DNA of 56,827 nt from assembly GCA_021200535.1 (NCBI GenBank), contig JAJQGL010000012.1, positions 1 to 56,827 of the forward strand. The letters are read 5' to 3'. The position numbers and the translations under genes are program-made. Origin of the DNA: Clostridiaceae bacterium (GTDB taxonomy: Bacteria; Bacillota; Clostridia; Lachnospirales; Lachnospiraceae). This document shows positions 43,017 through 52,039 of this stretch, in pieces (the stretch's first letter is position 1; every line of letters starts with the position of its first letter). The notes below the pieces were generated by a model. The model did no database searches and had not been told where the DNA came from. It saw only the letters and a list, made by a program, of their open reading frames with translations.

Positions 43017-43289
43017 ATGAAGAAAACAGTAGTTACCGTAGTGGGAAAAGACAGTGTGGGAATTATTGCAAGAATCTGTACTTATCTGGCAGATAATGAG
43101 ATTAATATTTTAGATATTTCTCAAACGATTGTAGATGGCTTTTTTAACATGATGATGATTGTGGATATTGCCAGATGCAGCAGGGAATTTGGCGATATGG
43201 CAGATGATCTGGAGCGTATCGGTATGGAAATGTCATGTATTGTAAAGACGCAGCGGGAGGATATTTTTGACCAGATGCACCGTATTTAA
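43017..43289 (+). CDS. ACT-domain protein (UPF0237 family)
   Basis: The protein has 90 residues, a single ACT domain (VVTVVGKDSVGIIARICTYLADNEINILDISQTIVDGFFNMMMI). Such proteins may bind an amino acid as dimers. In most clostridia and streptococci it is encoded just before a DUF711 protein, as here, which shows a linked but unknown function. The 107-base gap before it contains a twice-repeated GTGCGGCGCA-like word and no clear promoter. Confidence 0.93.
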   Translation: MKKTVVTVVGKDSVGIIARICTYLADNEINILDISQTIVDGFFNMMMIVDIARCSREFGDMADDLERIGMEMSCIVKTQREDIFDQMHRI

Positions 43290-43290
43290 G

Positions 43291-43428
43291 GTGTACACCG
43301 TGTTTGAGAAGGGCATCGTGTTTGAGAAGGGCATCGTGTTTGAGCTGCTTCGGCGTATTGGGAAAATAGCGTTGCGCAAGATGCGTGTTTTTGGATATGC
43401 TTTGCCGGAAATGGAGGATTGCAAATGA
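43291..43428 (+). other. Repeat-bearing small open frame coupled to the DUF711 gene
   Basis: A GTG two bases after the ACT gene stop opens a 45-codon frame that ends in an ATGA overlap with the DUF711 start at 43425. It begins [18 protein letters not shown], encoded by an 18-bp tandem repeat at 43299-43344 (about 2.6 copies, in frame). No ribosome binding site is seen for the GTG. The frame may be translated by read-on from the ACT gene, or may be chance. Confidence 0.35.
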
Positions 43429-44789
43429 TTAATATACATGAGGTCCTTGAGACCAATGAGATGATTGAAAAGGAAAATCTTGACGTCAGGACGATTACGC
43501 TGGGAATTAGTTTATTGAATTGTATTGATAGCGATATTGACCGTCTGTGCGACAAGATATATGACAGGATTACAACAACAGCTAAGGATTTGGTGGCAAC
43601 CGGAAAGGCGATTGAGAGAGAGTATGGAATTCCTATTGTAAATAAGCGGATTTCCGTGACGCCGGCTGCACTGGTGGGCGGCTCTGCCTGTAAAAAGCCG
43701 GAGGATTACGTTAAGATTGCAAAGACGCTTGACCGTGCGGCAAAGACAACAGGGGTTAATTTTATCGGCGGGTTTAGCGCGCTGGTTTCTAAGGGGATGA
43801 CACAGAGCGATGCACTTTTGATCCGCTCTATACCGGAGGCGCTGGCAAGTACCGAATTTGTCTGCAGCTCGGTTAATCTGGGCGCAACCAAGACCGGACT
43901 AAATATGGATGCTGTTAAAATGATGGGCGAGGTGATTCGTGAAACCGCTGAAAATACAGAAAAGCAGGGGAGCATTGGCTGTGCAAAGCTTGTCGTGTTC
44001 TGCAATGCACCGGATGATAATCCGTTTATGGCGGGGGCATTTCATGGCGTGACCGAGGCGGATGAGATTATCAATGTTGGCGTCAGCGGTCCGGGGGTCA
44101 TGCGAAAAGCACTGGAATCTGTGCGAGGGACAGATTTTGGAACGCTTTGTGAGACAGTGAAAAAAACAGCGTTTAAAATAACGCGTGTTGGCCAGCTGGT
44201 TGCCAGAGAAGCATCCAGACGTCTGGACATTCCGTTTGGCATCATCGATCTTTCTCTGGCGCCAACACCTGCAGTGGGAGACAGTATTGCTGATATTTTT
44301 GAGGAAATGGGGCTGGAGCGCGCAGGTGCGCCGGGAACAACGGCTGCGCTGGCTCTTTTGAATGATCAGGTAAAAAAAGGCGGCGTTATGGCTTCTTCTT
44401 ATGTCGGCGGCTTAAGCGGTGCGTTTATTCCGGTCAGTGAAGATCAGGGCATGATTAAGGCAGTGACAGATGGTGCGCTGACATTGGAAAAGCTTGAGGC
44501 AATGACTTGTGTTTGTTCGGTTGGTCTGGATATGATTGCGATTCCTGGAGATACTAAGGCTACAACAATTTCCGGTGTGATTGCAGACGAGATGGCGATT
44601 GGAATGGTCAATCAAAAGACGACGGCAGTGCGAATTATTCCGGCAATCGGGAAAAAGGTTGGAGATATGGTAGAATTTGGAGGCCTGTTGGGATATGCTC
44701 CGGTCATGCCGGTAAACCAGTTTGACTGCAGTGCATTTATCAACCGCGGCGGCAGGATTCCGGCTCCGATTCACAGCTTTAAAAATTAA
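43425..44789 (+). CDS. DUF711 (UPF0210/PFL) family protein
   Basis: The protein has 454 residues, the normal length. [23 protein letters not shown] at the start, [26 protein letters not shown], and [16 protein letters not shown] are conserved in this family, which is related in fold to pyruvate formate-lyase-like barrels but lacks the glycyl radical. The function is unknown. It is nearly always beside the UPF0237 ACT protein. The ATG at 43425 follows TGGAGG with good spacing. Confidence 0.95.
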   Translation: MINIHEVLETNEMIEKENLDVRTITLGISLLNCIDSDIDRLCDKIYDRITTTAKDLVATGKAIEREYGIPIVNKRISVTPAALVGGSACKKPEDYVKIAKTLDRAAKTTGVNFIGGFSALVSKGMTQSDALLIRSIPEALASTEFVCSSVNLGATKTGLNMDAVKMMGEVIRETAENTEKQGSIGCAKLVVFCNAPDDNPFMAGAFHGVTEADEIINVGVSGPGVMRKALESVRGTDFGTLCETVKKTAFKITRVGQLVAREASRRLDIPFGIIDLSLAPTPAVGDSIADIFEEMGLERAGAPGTTAALALLNDQVKKGGVMASSYVGGLSGAFIPVSEDQGMIKAVTDGALTLEKLEAMTCVCSVGLDMIAIPGDTKATTISGVIADEMAIGMVNQKTTAVRIIPAIGKKVGDMVEFGGLLGYAPVMPVNQFDCSAFINRGGRIPAPIHSFKN

Positions 44790-44862
44790 GCATCGTGTTT
44801 TTCAAATTTAAATAACGCTATATTAAGGTTGTAATGCCTGTAAAAGGGCAGAAAGGAAAGAG

Positions 44863-46305
44863 ATGGAAAAGGCATTATTCGAATATGATTTTTTCAAATA
44901 CTTTCAAGAGATAAGCAGTGTGCCAAGAGGTTCTGGAAACAATCAGGGGATCAGTGATTATCTGGTGGATTTTGCCGGAGCGCATGGTCTTTGGTGCCAT
45001 CAGGACCAGGCGTTGAATGTGATTATTCGCCGTGAGGCGGCAGCTGGGAAGGAAACGCTTCCGGGAGTGATTTTACAGGGACATATGGATATGGTCTGTG
45101 AAAAAGAGAGCGGCGTGAAACATGATTTTACCGCGCAGGGGCTGGATTTAAAGACAGACGGAGATTTTCTGTATGCAGAGGGGACGACGCTGGGCGGTGA
45201 TGACGGCATTGCGCTGGCGTATGGATTGGCAGTGCTTGCAGATACGGAAAAAGATTATCCGATGCTTGAGCTGATTGTCACAACAGATGAAGAAACGGGA
45301 ATGGGAGGCGCCAAGGCGTTAGATATGAGCCTTGTCAAAGGCAGTTATGTCATTAATCTGGACACAGAGGAAGAGGGTTCGCTTCTCGCAGGTTGTGCCG
45401 GCGGGCTGCGCGGAAATCTTCGACTGCCGCTCGAATATGCTGAGACGACAGGAGTAGTATGTAAAATCTGCATTTCCGGGCTTCAAGGAGGACATTCCGG
45501 CGTAGAAATTGACAAAAACCGCACTAATGCAGTGCTGCTTTTAGCACGTTTGCTTTATGAGCTTCCATCTGACTGGTTTTCTATTGTTTCCATGCAGGGA
45601 GGACAAAAAGACAATGCGATTCCACGGGAAGCGCAGGCAGAATTAGTCTGGAAAGAGGAGACAGCTGTAGAAGGAATGGCACAGGCAGAAAAGCTTCTGG
45701 CGGGCTGCCGGGAGGAGCTTGCCGGTTTTGAACCGGAGTTGAAGTATCAATGCAGCGCTTGTGGTGTGCAGCAAAGGAGAGCCTTAACCGCCGCATCCCA
45801 GAAAAAGGTATTGTTTTATCTGAATACTGCGCCGAATGGAGTGCAGGCGGTCAGCGGTGAAGTGGACGGGTTGGTCGAAACTTCATTGAATCTGGGTATA
45901 TTTACATTGCAGGAGGAGATGAAAGCAAGCTATGCCATTCGAAGCTCCAGATTGGGCGCGAAAGAATATGTCAGCAGTAAGCTTGGCAGTTATGCAGAGT
46001 TTCTAGGAGGGGCTTATCAGGAGAGTGATGCTTATCCGGCATGGGTTTTCCGGAAAGATTCGAAGCTGCGGGAGAAGATGGTGAAGGTATACCAGGAGCA
46101 GTTTGGCAGGCCGCCAAAGGTAGAAGTGATTCATGCCGGGTTGGAATGTGGTATCTTTTGTGAAAAGCGCCCGGATCTTGATATTGTTGCAATGGGGCCG
46201 GATATTCTGGATATTCATACACCGAAGGAGAGGATGAGTATTTCTTCTGCTGTCCGGATGTATCAATATCTGGAGCGGGTGCTGAATTCACTGGGAGCGG
46301 ATTAA
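44863..46305 (+). CDS. pepD: Aminoacyl-histidine dipeptidase (M20 family)
   Basis: The protein has 480 residues, the PepD length. YFQEISSVPRGSGNNQGISDYL at the start, and the metal ligands in LQGHMDMVCEK, LGGDDGIALAYGL, TTDEETGMGGA and VIHAGLECGIF, identify the family. The LQGGHSGVEIDKNR segment belongs to the lid and dimer domain. It cleaves Xaa-His dipeptides such as carnosine and other dipeptides in the cytoplasm. AGGAAAG precedes the ATG. Confidence 0.95.
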   Translation: MEKALFEYDFFKYFQEISSVPRGSGNNQGISDYLVDFAGAHGLWCHQDQALNVIIRREAAAGKETLPGVILQGHMDMVCEKESGVKHDFTAQGLDLKTDGDFLYAEGTTLGGDDGIALAYGLAVLADTEKDYPMLELIVTTDEETGMGGAKALDMSLVKGSYVINLDTEEEGSLLAGCAGGLRGNLRLPLEYAETTGVVCKICISGLQGGHSGVEIDKNRTNAVLLLARLLYELPSDWFSIVSMQGGQKDNAIPREAQAELVWKEETAVEGMAQAEKLLAGCREELAGFEPELKYQCSACGVQQRRALTAASQKKVLFYLNTAPNGVQAVSGEVDGLVETSLNLGIFTLQEEMKASYAIRSSRLGAKEYVSSKLGSYAEFLGGAYQESDAYPAWVFRKDSKLREKMVKVYQEQFGRPPKVEVIHAGLECGIFCEKRPDLDIVAMGPDILDIHTPKERMSISSAVRMYQYLERVLNSLGAD

Positions 46306-46340
46306 GTGTATTTTGGTTTTCGCTCCAAAGGGAGGGAATT

Positions 46341-46541
46341 ATGTGGTTTTTGAGTTTCGCTCACAGGGAGAAGATTAAGCGGTTTTGGGTTACTGGTCGA
46401 TACAACGAGAAAGGACGGCTATATGGAGGAACAGCAAAAGAAACGGCGTATTCCGATTTGGGGGAAGATTCTTATTGCGCTTGTTATTGTGTTAGGATTG
46501 GGCGGCGTTGGCGTTTATGCAGCGGTGGATTATTATTATAA
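46341..46541 (+). other. Open frame with a strong RBS overlapping the LCP gene
   Basis: ATG 46341 is preceded by GGGAGG at ideal distance and opens a 66-codon frame (MWFLSFAHREKIKRFW at the start) that runs out of frame through the first 119 bases of the LCP gene. Two imperfect repeats of a TTTCGCTC-AAGGGAG word (about 46314-46335 and 46344-46370) surround its start. The C-terminal part is probably just the shifted LCP frame. It could be a small upstream ORF that sets LCP translation. Confidence 0.25.
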
Positions 46542-47523
46542 TCAGATGAACATTGAGACAGATGAAACAGAGGTTGAGCAAAGCGAGGAATATTTTGATA
46601 CGGATGAAAATACGAACAACCTCAGTGAAGTGGATCCGGACAGCATTCAGCTGGATAGTGCCGTACAGGCAAAAGAGAGCGAAGAGGTAATTAATATCCT
46701 GATCTGCGGAGAAGAAGCGATCAATGATGACCGCGGGCGGACGGACAGCATTATGATTGCAACCATCAATCAGAAGGATAATCAGTTAAGCCTGACGTCA
46801 ATCATGAGAGATACCTATGTCTCTATTCCGGGTTTTAGTGACAATAAGATTAATGCCGCCTATCACAATGGCGGGATGAAAACGCTGGTTGCCACAATAA
46901 AAGAAAATTTTGGGATATCGGTGGATGGATATGTTTTGGTAAATTTTGATTCCTTTCAGGAGATTATTGACGCCATTGGCGGTATTGATATTGAGCTTTC
47001 CCAGGAAGAGGTTACGTATTTGAACAGCACGAATTACATTTCGGAAAGCGCAAACCGTAATCTGACGGTAGGCGTGAACCATATGAATGGTAATCAGGCA
47101 TTGGGATATGCGCGTGTGCGTTATGTGGGAAAGGACGGCGTGGTAGGTGATTTCGCCAGAACCCTGCGCCACCGTACAGTTATGAAAGCAATTTATAAAC
47201 GAATGATGGATAAATCCACGCTGGAGCTGGTGGCTATGATTCCCGACATTTTACCGCTGCTTACGACAAATATGAAAAAATCGGAGATTATCAACTGTCT
47301 CACGGCAGGGGTAGCAGTCAGGAATACCAATAAAAAGCTAAAGACATTAAATGTCCCGATAGAAGGCTGCTATAAGATTACGCGCGTCAGGGGAATGTCA
47401 GTCGTACTTGCGAGTCCTCTGGATGAAAATGTTAAGGAGATGCATGAATTTATTTATGGCAGCGCACTGGAAAGTGATGAGGATTCCAAGAGCCAGAATG
47501 CCAATATTACAACTGGTCAATAA
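46423..47523 (+). CDS. LytR-CpsA-Psr (LCP) family enzyme
   Basis: The protein has 366 residues. A single N-terminal membrane segment (about 12-33) is followed by an acidic stalk. The LCP domain starts at about residue 85 with NILICGEE, then the conserved DRGRTDSIMIATIN, SLTSIMRDTYVSIPG (the Arg that holds the phosphate) and GNQALGYARVRYVGKDGVVGDFARTLRHRTV. These enzymes move polymers such as teichoic acid or capsule from lipid carriers to peptidoglycan, on the outer side of the membrane. No glycopolymer genes are nearby. The 117-base gap before it holds repeats and a short open frame. Confidence 0.93.
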   Translation: MEEQQKKRRIPIWGKILIALVIVLGLGGVGVYAAVDYYYNQMNIETDETEVEQSEEYFDTDENTNNLSEVDPDSIQLDSAVQAKESEEVINILICGEEAINDDRGRTDSIMIATINQKDNQLSLTSIMRDTYVSIPGFSDNKINAAYHNGGMKTLVATIKENFGISVDGYVLVNFDSFQEIIDAIGGIDIELSQEEVTYLNSTNYISESANRNLTVGVNHMNGNQALGYARVRYVGKDGVVGDFARTLRHRTVMKAIYKRMMDKSTLELVAMIPDILPLLTTNMKKSEIINCLTAGVAVRNTNKKLKTLNVPIEGCYKITRVRGMSVVLASPLDENVKEMHEFIYGSALESDEDSKSQNANITTGQ

Positions 47524-47537
47524 ATAAAGGATACATT

Positions 47538-48722
47538 TCAGCTTTTGACAGGCCGCATATACAGCTTAGTTTTTTTCTTGTTGTAGAGACATCCGTTTTT
47601 CGATGAAAAACGGGTGTTTTTTTCGGATACCGAAATGGATGCCAGCTTTTTCATCCCCGTTTTGGAGAAAGAAGTTTGCGTTTTATTTCCATTGGTAAAA
47701 TATTGAAAATTCTTTCCCAGAGAGACTGATTTGACGCGGCTGCAGTTGACAAATGAGCGGGCTGCGATCTGTTTCATTTTATTTGGGGCACAAAATTCTT
47801 TTAATTTAGAGCAGTTTTCAAATGCACCGTAGCGAACCGTGAGATCACTGTGGTATTTTTTGACAAAACAATCCAGTGAAGTACACGCAGATTGCTTATC
47901 AAAAATCACTTTTTTCAGGCTCTTACAGCTGTAGAATGCTCCGCCTGCAATCGACTTTATTTTCTTGGGAATTGTTGCGGAAGGAGCTTTGCTGAAAGCA
48001 AATGCACCGCTTTCGATTGTTTGTGCCGCAGCCGGCAGCGTAATGCTTTTTGTCAGTGATGCAGGATAAGCATATATTGTTGTTTTATCCAGGCTGCACA
48101 GCGCATTATTTGCAATCGTAAAGTATGAATTGGCAGGATCGATGGTTATTTCAGCCAGAGAGGCAGTATTCCAGAGCGCGAGTGTTCCAAAAGATTCCAT
48201 TTTTTCACCAAAATGAATGCTTGTTAAGCTTTTACAGCCCGCAAACGCTTCTGCCCCAATAGAAGTCACATTGTCCGGCAGCGTAATGGATTCGAGCGAA
48301 GTGCAGCCATAAAATGCATAGTCGCCAATGGATGTTACTGTCGCAGGAAGATGGATTGAAACCAGATTTGGCAGATTGGAAAAGGTTCCGGCGGGAATCG
48401 CAGTAATTCCTTCGCCGACTGTGACAGACGTAATCTGTGCAGCCTCTTCCTCTGTGCCGGCCCAGGGCCTTGTAACCTCAAATTTGTTATTCCCTGTTCC
48501 ATCGGCAATGGTAATCGCTGTCATAGCTCCATTTCCGGTGATTGTCAGACAACTGGTATCCGTGTCAATATAATATGAAAATCCGTCGCGGATCACGTCA
48601 TCCTCTGCGTCAACGTTTTCTGCGATAACCGTTTTTTTCGTGAAAAACGGAAGGGCAAGAGCGCAAAGACATATTATAAAAAAAAGCATGCCCAGTCTGC
48701 TTATCATTTTACCATGTTTCAT
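47538..48722 (-). CDS. BspA-type leucine-rich-repeat (LRR_5) surface protein
   Basis: The protein has 394 residues. The start at 48722 follows GAGGG; the longer frame to 48848 is unsupported. A signal or anchor (ISRLGMLFFIICLCALALPFF) is followed by about eight LRR_5 units in the pattern ITLPDNVTSIGAEAFAGCKSL or IHLPATVTSIGDYAFYGCTSL. The tail (KKTKLYMRPVKS) has no sorting motif, so attachment is unclear. Such proteins bind host or bacterial surfaces. It is convergent with the LCP gene, 14 bases apart, with no clear terminator between them. Confidence 0.9.
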   Translation of the reverse strand: MKHGKMISRLGMLFFIICLCALALPFFTKKTVIAENVDAEDDVIRDGFSYYIDTDTSCLTITGNGAMTAITIADGTGNNKFEVTRPWAGTEEEAAQITSVTVGEGITAIPAGTFSNLPNLVSIHLPATVTSIGDYAFYGCTSLESITLPDNVTSIGAEAFAGCKSLTSIHFGEKMESFGTLALWNTASLAEITIDPANSYFTIANNALCSLDKTTIYAYPASLTKSITLPAAAQTIESGAFAFSKAPSATIPKKIKSIAGGAFYSCKSLKKVIFDKQSACTSLDCFVKKYHSDLTVRYGAFENCSKLKEFCAPNKMKQIAARSFVNCSRVKSVSLGKNFQYFTNGNKTQTSFSKTGMKKLASISVSEKNTRFSSKNGCLYNKKKTKLYMRPVKS

Positions 48723-48855
48723 TATAATCCCTCGATTTCTGATTTTGTGTTTTCGATTTATTATACCTGATTCCAAGGGGTAATGCAAATGGGGCATGGG
48801 TATTCCCTTTTGAAAAAGTCCTGAATCCATCAAAGATATTGTATACAATTATACA

Positions 48856-48885
48856 TTGACACACGTGTGCTGTCTGTGGTATAAA
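48856..48885 (+). promoter_or_regulatory. Promoter of the aminotransferase gene with a palindrome in the spacer
   Basis: TTGACA at 48856-48861, 18 bases, TATAAA at 48880-48885. The perfect palindrome CACACGTGTG (48860-48869) overlaps the -35 end and spacer, a position where a bound protein would block the polymerase. Confidence 0.6.
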
Positions 48886-48991
48886 ATAGAAGTATATTGT
48901 AAAAAGTAGTAAAAAGCTGCCCGTAAGGGTGCTTTGTTGGTTCAAAAAATGACAGAATATCCGTCAGACAGCCAGGAAAGGAGCAAATGAT

Positions 48992-50191
48992 ATGTCGTTG
49001 GAATTATCGAAGAAAGCTGCAGCAGTAAAACCATCTTCTACGCTTGCGATTACAGCAAAGGCAAAGGAGCTTAAGGCACAGGGAAAGGACGTTGTCGGTT
49101 TTGGTGCAGGGGAGCCGGATTTTAACACACCGGAGAATATATGTAATGCTGCGATAGCCGCCATCCATGATGGCTTCACAAAATATACGCCGGCTTCCGG
49201 TATCAATGAATTAAAGAGTGCTATCTGCAATAAATTTAAAAGCTTTAACCATCTGGAATATACGCCAGATCAGATTGTGATCAGTAATGGTGGGAAGCAC
49301 TCTCTGACCAATATTTTTACAGCGCTGATCAATCCGGGAGACGAGGTGATTATCCCAGCGCCGTTTTGGCTGAGCTATCCGGAAATCGTGAAGCTTGCAG
49401 GAGGCGTTCCGGTGATTGTGACGACGACAAAAGAGCAGGAGTATAAACTGACGGCCCAGGCTCTGACCGATGCAATTACAGATAAGACAAAGGCATTGAT
49501 CATTAATACGCCGAACAATCCGACCGGGATGCTGTATACCGAAGAGGAGCTTCGTGCGATTGCGGCAGTTGTTGTGGAAAAAGATATTTATGTGGTTGCA
49601 GATGAAATGTACGAAAATCTGGTTTATGGAGAGCAAAAGCATATTAGCATTGCGTCTTTCGGCAAAGAAATTTATGACAGAACAATTACCTGCAGTGGTC
49701 TGGCAAAAAGTTATGCAATGACGGGCTGGAGAATTGGCTATACCGGTTCTTCTAAGGAAATTGCAAAGATGATGGGCAGTGTCCAAAGCCATCAGACTTC
49801 CAATCCAAATTCCATTGCGCAGATGGCGGCAGTGGAGGCGTTAAATGGCCCGCAGGATTCCGTAAAGAAAATGCATACGGAATTTGACAAACGCCGCAGG
49901 TATATGTATGAGCGTATTTGCAAAATGCCTTTGATCAGCACCGTTGAGCCGATGGGCGCTTTTTATGTTTTTGTGGATGCGTCGCAGGTTCTGGGGAAAT
50001 CATATCATGGAGAAACGGTAGAAAGCGTCGCAAAAATGGCGGATATATTGATCAATGATTTCCAGACAGCCGTTGTTCCTTGCGGAGATTTTGGATTTGA
50101 CGACCATATGCGCCTGTCTTATGCGATTTCGATTGAGCAGATTGAAAAGGGGCTGGACAGGATTGAACGCTTTTTGAATGAATTGCAGTGA
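48992..50191 (+). CDS. Class I/II aminotransferase, aspartate aminotransferase type
   Basis: The protein has 399 residues. The fold type I PLP signatures are GAGEPDFNTPENI, ISNGGKHSL, NTPNNPTGMLY, VVADEMYENLVYG and SGLAKSYAMTGWRIGY (Lys ~238 binds PLP). It fits the Ib group of aspartate/prephenate aminotransferases, which use aspartate or glutamate and 2-oxoglutarate. Substrate range cannot be told from sequence. AAAGGAG precedes the ATG. A terminator follows. Confidence 0.93.
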   Translation: MSLELSKKAAAVKPSSTLAITAKAKELKAQGKDVVGFGAGEPDFNTPENICNAAIAAIHDGFTKYTPASGINELKSAICNKFKSFNHLEYTPDQIVISNGGKHSLTNIFTALINPGDEVIIPAPFWLSYPEIVKLAGGVPVIVTTTKEQEYKLTAQALTDAITDKTKALIINTPNNPTGMLYTEEELRAIAAVVVEKDIYVVADEMYENLVYGEQKHISIASFGKEIYDRTITCSGLAKSYAMTGWRIGYTGSSKEIAKMMGSVQSHQTSNPNSIAQMAAVEALNGPQDSVKKMHTEFDKRRRYMYERICKMPLISTVEPMGAFYVFVDASQVLGKSYHGETVESVAKMADILINDFQTAVVPCGDFGFDDHMRLSYAISIEQIEKGLDRIERFLNELQ

Positions 50192-50241
50192 GGAGAAAAT
50201 ACCTTTTGCACCGTATAGCAACAGAATAGAAAGCATACGTT

Positions 50242-50289
50242 AAAGCTGTCATTTTAATGTTTTCTGTCATTGGAGTGGCAGCTTTTTTG
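50242..50289 (+). terminator. Rho-independent terminator after the aminotransferase gene
   Basis: AAAGCTGTCATT at 50242-50253 pairs with AGTGGCAGCTTT at 50274-50285 with wobbles, followed by T residues. The rest of the gap 50290-50537 is AT-rich, with an AGTTT...AAACT inverted pair near 50478-50497 and no clear gene. Confidence 0.8.
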
Positions 50290-50549
50290 TGAAAAAATAC
50301 AGCGGGTGAAAGAGTATTGTTTTCTCTTTTTAGCGCATATGATTCACATAGTAGTGTATAATGATTCACCTATATTTTTAGTATATATATTGTCCTAGCG
50401 GGGAATATATGATACCATCTATTCAATGCAGCCTGCTTACAGCAAAATTGAACTAGCACAGCAAAAATTAAGTTTTGGATAGTTTGACGCAAGTTAAACT
50501 GCCAATTACTTAATATTCGCTGTACTGGGAAAGGCGAATGGTGGATGGG

Positions 50550-50771
50550 ATGAATAAGAAGGAGGTTGATGCAAGAGCATTGCAGCTGCTTGCATCAGAG
50601 AAAGAATATACAAAAAATGAAATGAAAGTGTTATATGCCAGTCTTTTGTCCAAAGACCAGATTGACAGGGTGTATTACCGATACCGCTATCTGCTCGGAC
50701 AGCGCAAAGCTGCTCGGACAGTGCAAATCTCCTCAGACAGCGTAAAGAAGCAATCATTAAGGAAAAAATAA
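50550..50771 (+). CDS. Small conserved-type protein with a repeat-shifted C-terminus
   Basis: The protein has 73 residues from ATG 50550 (GGTGGATGGG upstream; an ATG at 50538 is also in frame). The first 47 residues (NKKEVDARALQLLASEKEYTKNEMK...) are helical and charged. The C-terminus crosses three copies of a 19-bp repeat (50691-50747), each of which shifts the frame. With a single copy the frame would read LLRQRKEAIIKEKIR and stop at 50776. The present frame stops at 50771. The intact form may be a small DNA-binding or RecX-like helical protein, but that is a guess. Confidence 0.55.
   Translation: MNKKEVDARALQLLASEKEYTKNEMKVLYASLLSKDQIDRVYYRYRYLLGQRKAARTVQISSDSVKKQSLRKK
50691..50747 (+). 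repeat. 19-bp tandem repeat, three copies, in a coding frame
   Basis: Copies are at 50691-50709, 50710-50728 and 50729-50747, based on CTGCTCGGACAGCGCAAAG with two to four changes. Because 19 is not a multiple of three, each gain or loss changes the downstream frame. Confidence 0.9.
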
Positions 50772-50853
50772 GGTGAGAAAAAATATTTTATGCTAAAATG
50801 GTAAGCGGTAGGCTTATACGGTAAAGAGCAAATAAAGAATGGGGGATTTGTGT

Positions 50854-52023
50854 ATGAGAGATATCAGACGGCCGGATTTTATGAAAGAGGCCATGAATAC
50901 AAAGGGGCATACAATATTTTTGGAGTTGTTGCTTGCGGCAGCAGTTTTTTTTGTCGGGAGCTTAGTGGTGAGCGTGCTTCAGTTTCCTTTTATGATGCTG
51001 TATATGTTTACCAACGAGGAGTATTTGGCCATGCTGCAGAGTGCGTCCATTGATATGGAAACCATCATGCGGATTGCGACAAATCTTCCGATGTGGTTAT
51101 ATGCAGTGTCTCTCATTGCAGAGATTGGATGGATTGCAGTAGTTCTTTTATACTGCCGTTTCATAGAGAAGCGGAGCCTGCGCACGCTGGGATTTTCTAA
51201 AAAGAAATGCATTTTGCGGTATCTGGCAGGGGCAGGGCTGGGATTTGCAGGCTTTGTGCTGGTATATGGCATTTTACTGTTGACAGGAAGTGTGAAATTA
51301 ACGGCTTCACCGGAAAATGAAATGACACTGCTGTACGGCATTTTATTTTTCATTGGGTTTATGATTCAGGGAATGGCAGAGGAGCTTTTTTGCAGAGGGT
51401 ATCTTCTGGTATCCCTTTCCAGGCGGTACACGGTAACTGGCAGTGTAGTTATGAGCTCTCTTCTGTTTACTGCCCTGCATGGGACAAATCAGGGATTTTC
51501 TTTGCTGGCATCCCTGAACTTATTTTTGTTCGGAATTTTATTGTCCCTGCTGTTTCTCCGCTTTGAAAATATATGGCTGGTTGCGGCGCTGCACAGCATT
51601 TGGAATTTTGTACAGGGAAATATATTTGGTGTATCGGTTAGTGGTTCAGCGGTTCTGCCGAGTGTGTTTGGTACGTCCAACACTGCGGGACGGGACTGGC
51701 TTAACGGAGGTTCGTTTGGTGCAGAGGGCGGGTTAGCAGTCACTGTGATACTTGCGGCAGCGATTGTTGTTTTGCTGCGGCTTATGAGAAAACAGGGATA
51801 TTTTGAGCAGATTGAGCCGGTTCCAAATATGTATTCGGCGCAGGGAAATGCCTGGAATCCGCAAAATGGGAAACAGCCAGCCGGAAATCCTGCGCCGCAG
51901 AGAAAATATGAAAATATGGAAAGCTCTCCGGAAGAGACGCCATGGCGTTACCAGCAGGAGAGGGAACAGGCACAAAATCAGGTATCTGGTTTTGACCAGT
52001 CGTACTTTAAGGATGATAAATAA
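50854..52023 (+). CDS. CPBP-family intramembrane metalloprotease
   Basis: The protein has 389 residues with about eight membrane segments. The CPBP (Abi) motifs are GMAEELFCRGYLLVSLSRR (EExxxR), TALHGTNQGFS (with the second-motif His) and LHSIWNF. The family includes CAAX-prenyl-type proteases and bacteriocin-immunity-like proteins. The last 75 residues are a Pro/Gln/Asn-rich soluble tail (ENMESSPEETPWRYQQ), unusual for the family. GGGGGA lies upstream of ATG 50854; ATG 50839 sits inside it. The substrate is unknown. Confidence 0.9.
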   Translation: MRDIRRPDFMKEAMNTKGHTIFLELLLAAAVFFVGSLVVSVLQFPFMMLYMFTNEEYLAMLQSASIDMETIMRIATNLPMWLYAVSLIAEIGWIAVVLLYCRFIEKRSLRTLGFSKKKCILRYLAGAGLGFAGFVLVYGILLLTGSVKLTASPENEMTLLYGILFFIGFMIQGMAEELFCRGYLLVSLSRRYTVTGSVVMSSLLFTALHGTNQGFSLLASLNLFLFGILLSLLFLRFENIWLVAALHSIWNFVQGNIFGVSVSGSAVLPSVFGTSNTAGRDWLNGGSFGAEGGLAVTVILAAAIVVLLRLMRKQGYFEQIEPVPNMYSAQGNAWNPQNGKQPAGNPAPQRKYENMESSPEETPWRYQQEREQAQNQVSGFDQSYFKDDK

Positions 52024-52039
52024 TTATTTTGGATGCACC

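Noticed and set aside
43299-43344. Short repeats as a CRISPR array
   Set aside because: The units are directly adjacent with no spacers and lie in a possible coding frame. No cas genes are in the window.
48328-48573. Plus-strand frame inside the LRR gene
   Set aside because: The opposite strand has clear LRR_5 repeats and a signal peptide; this is a mirror frame.
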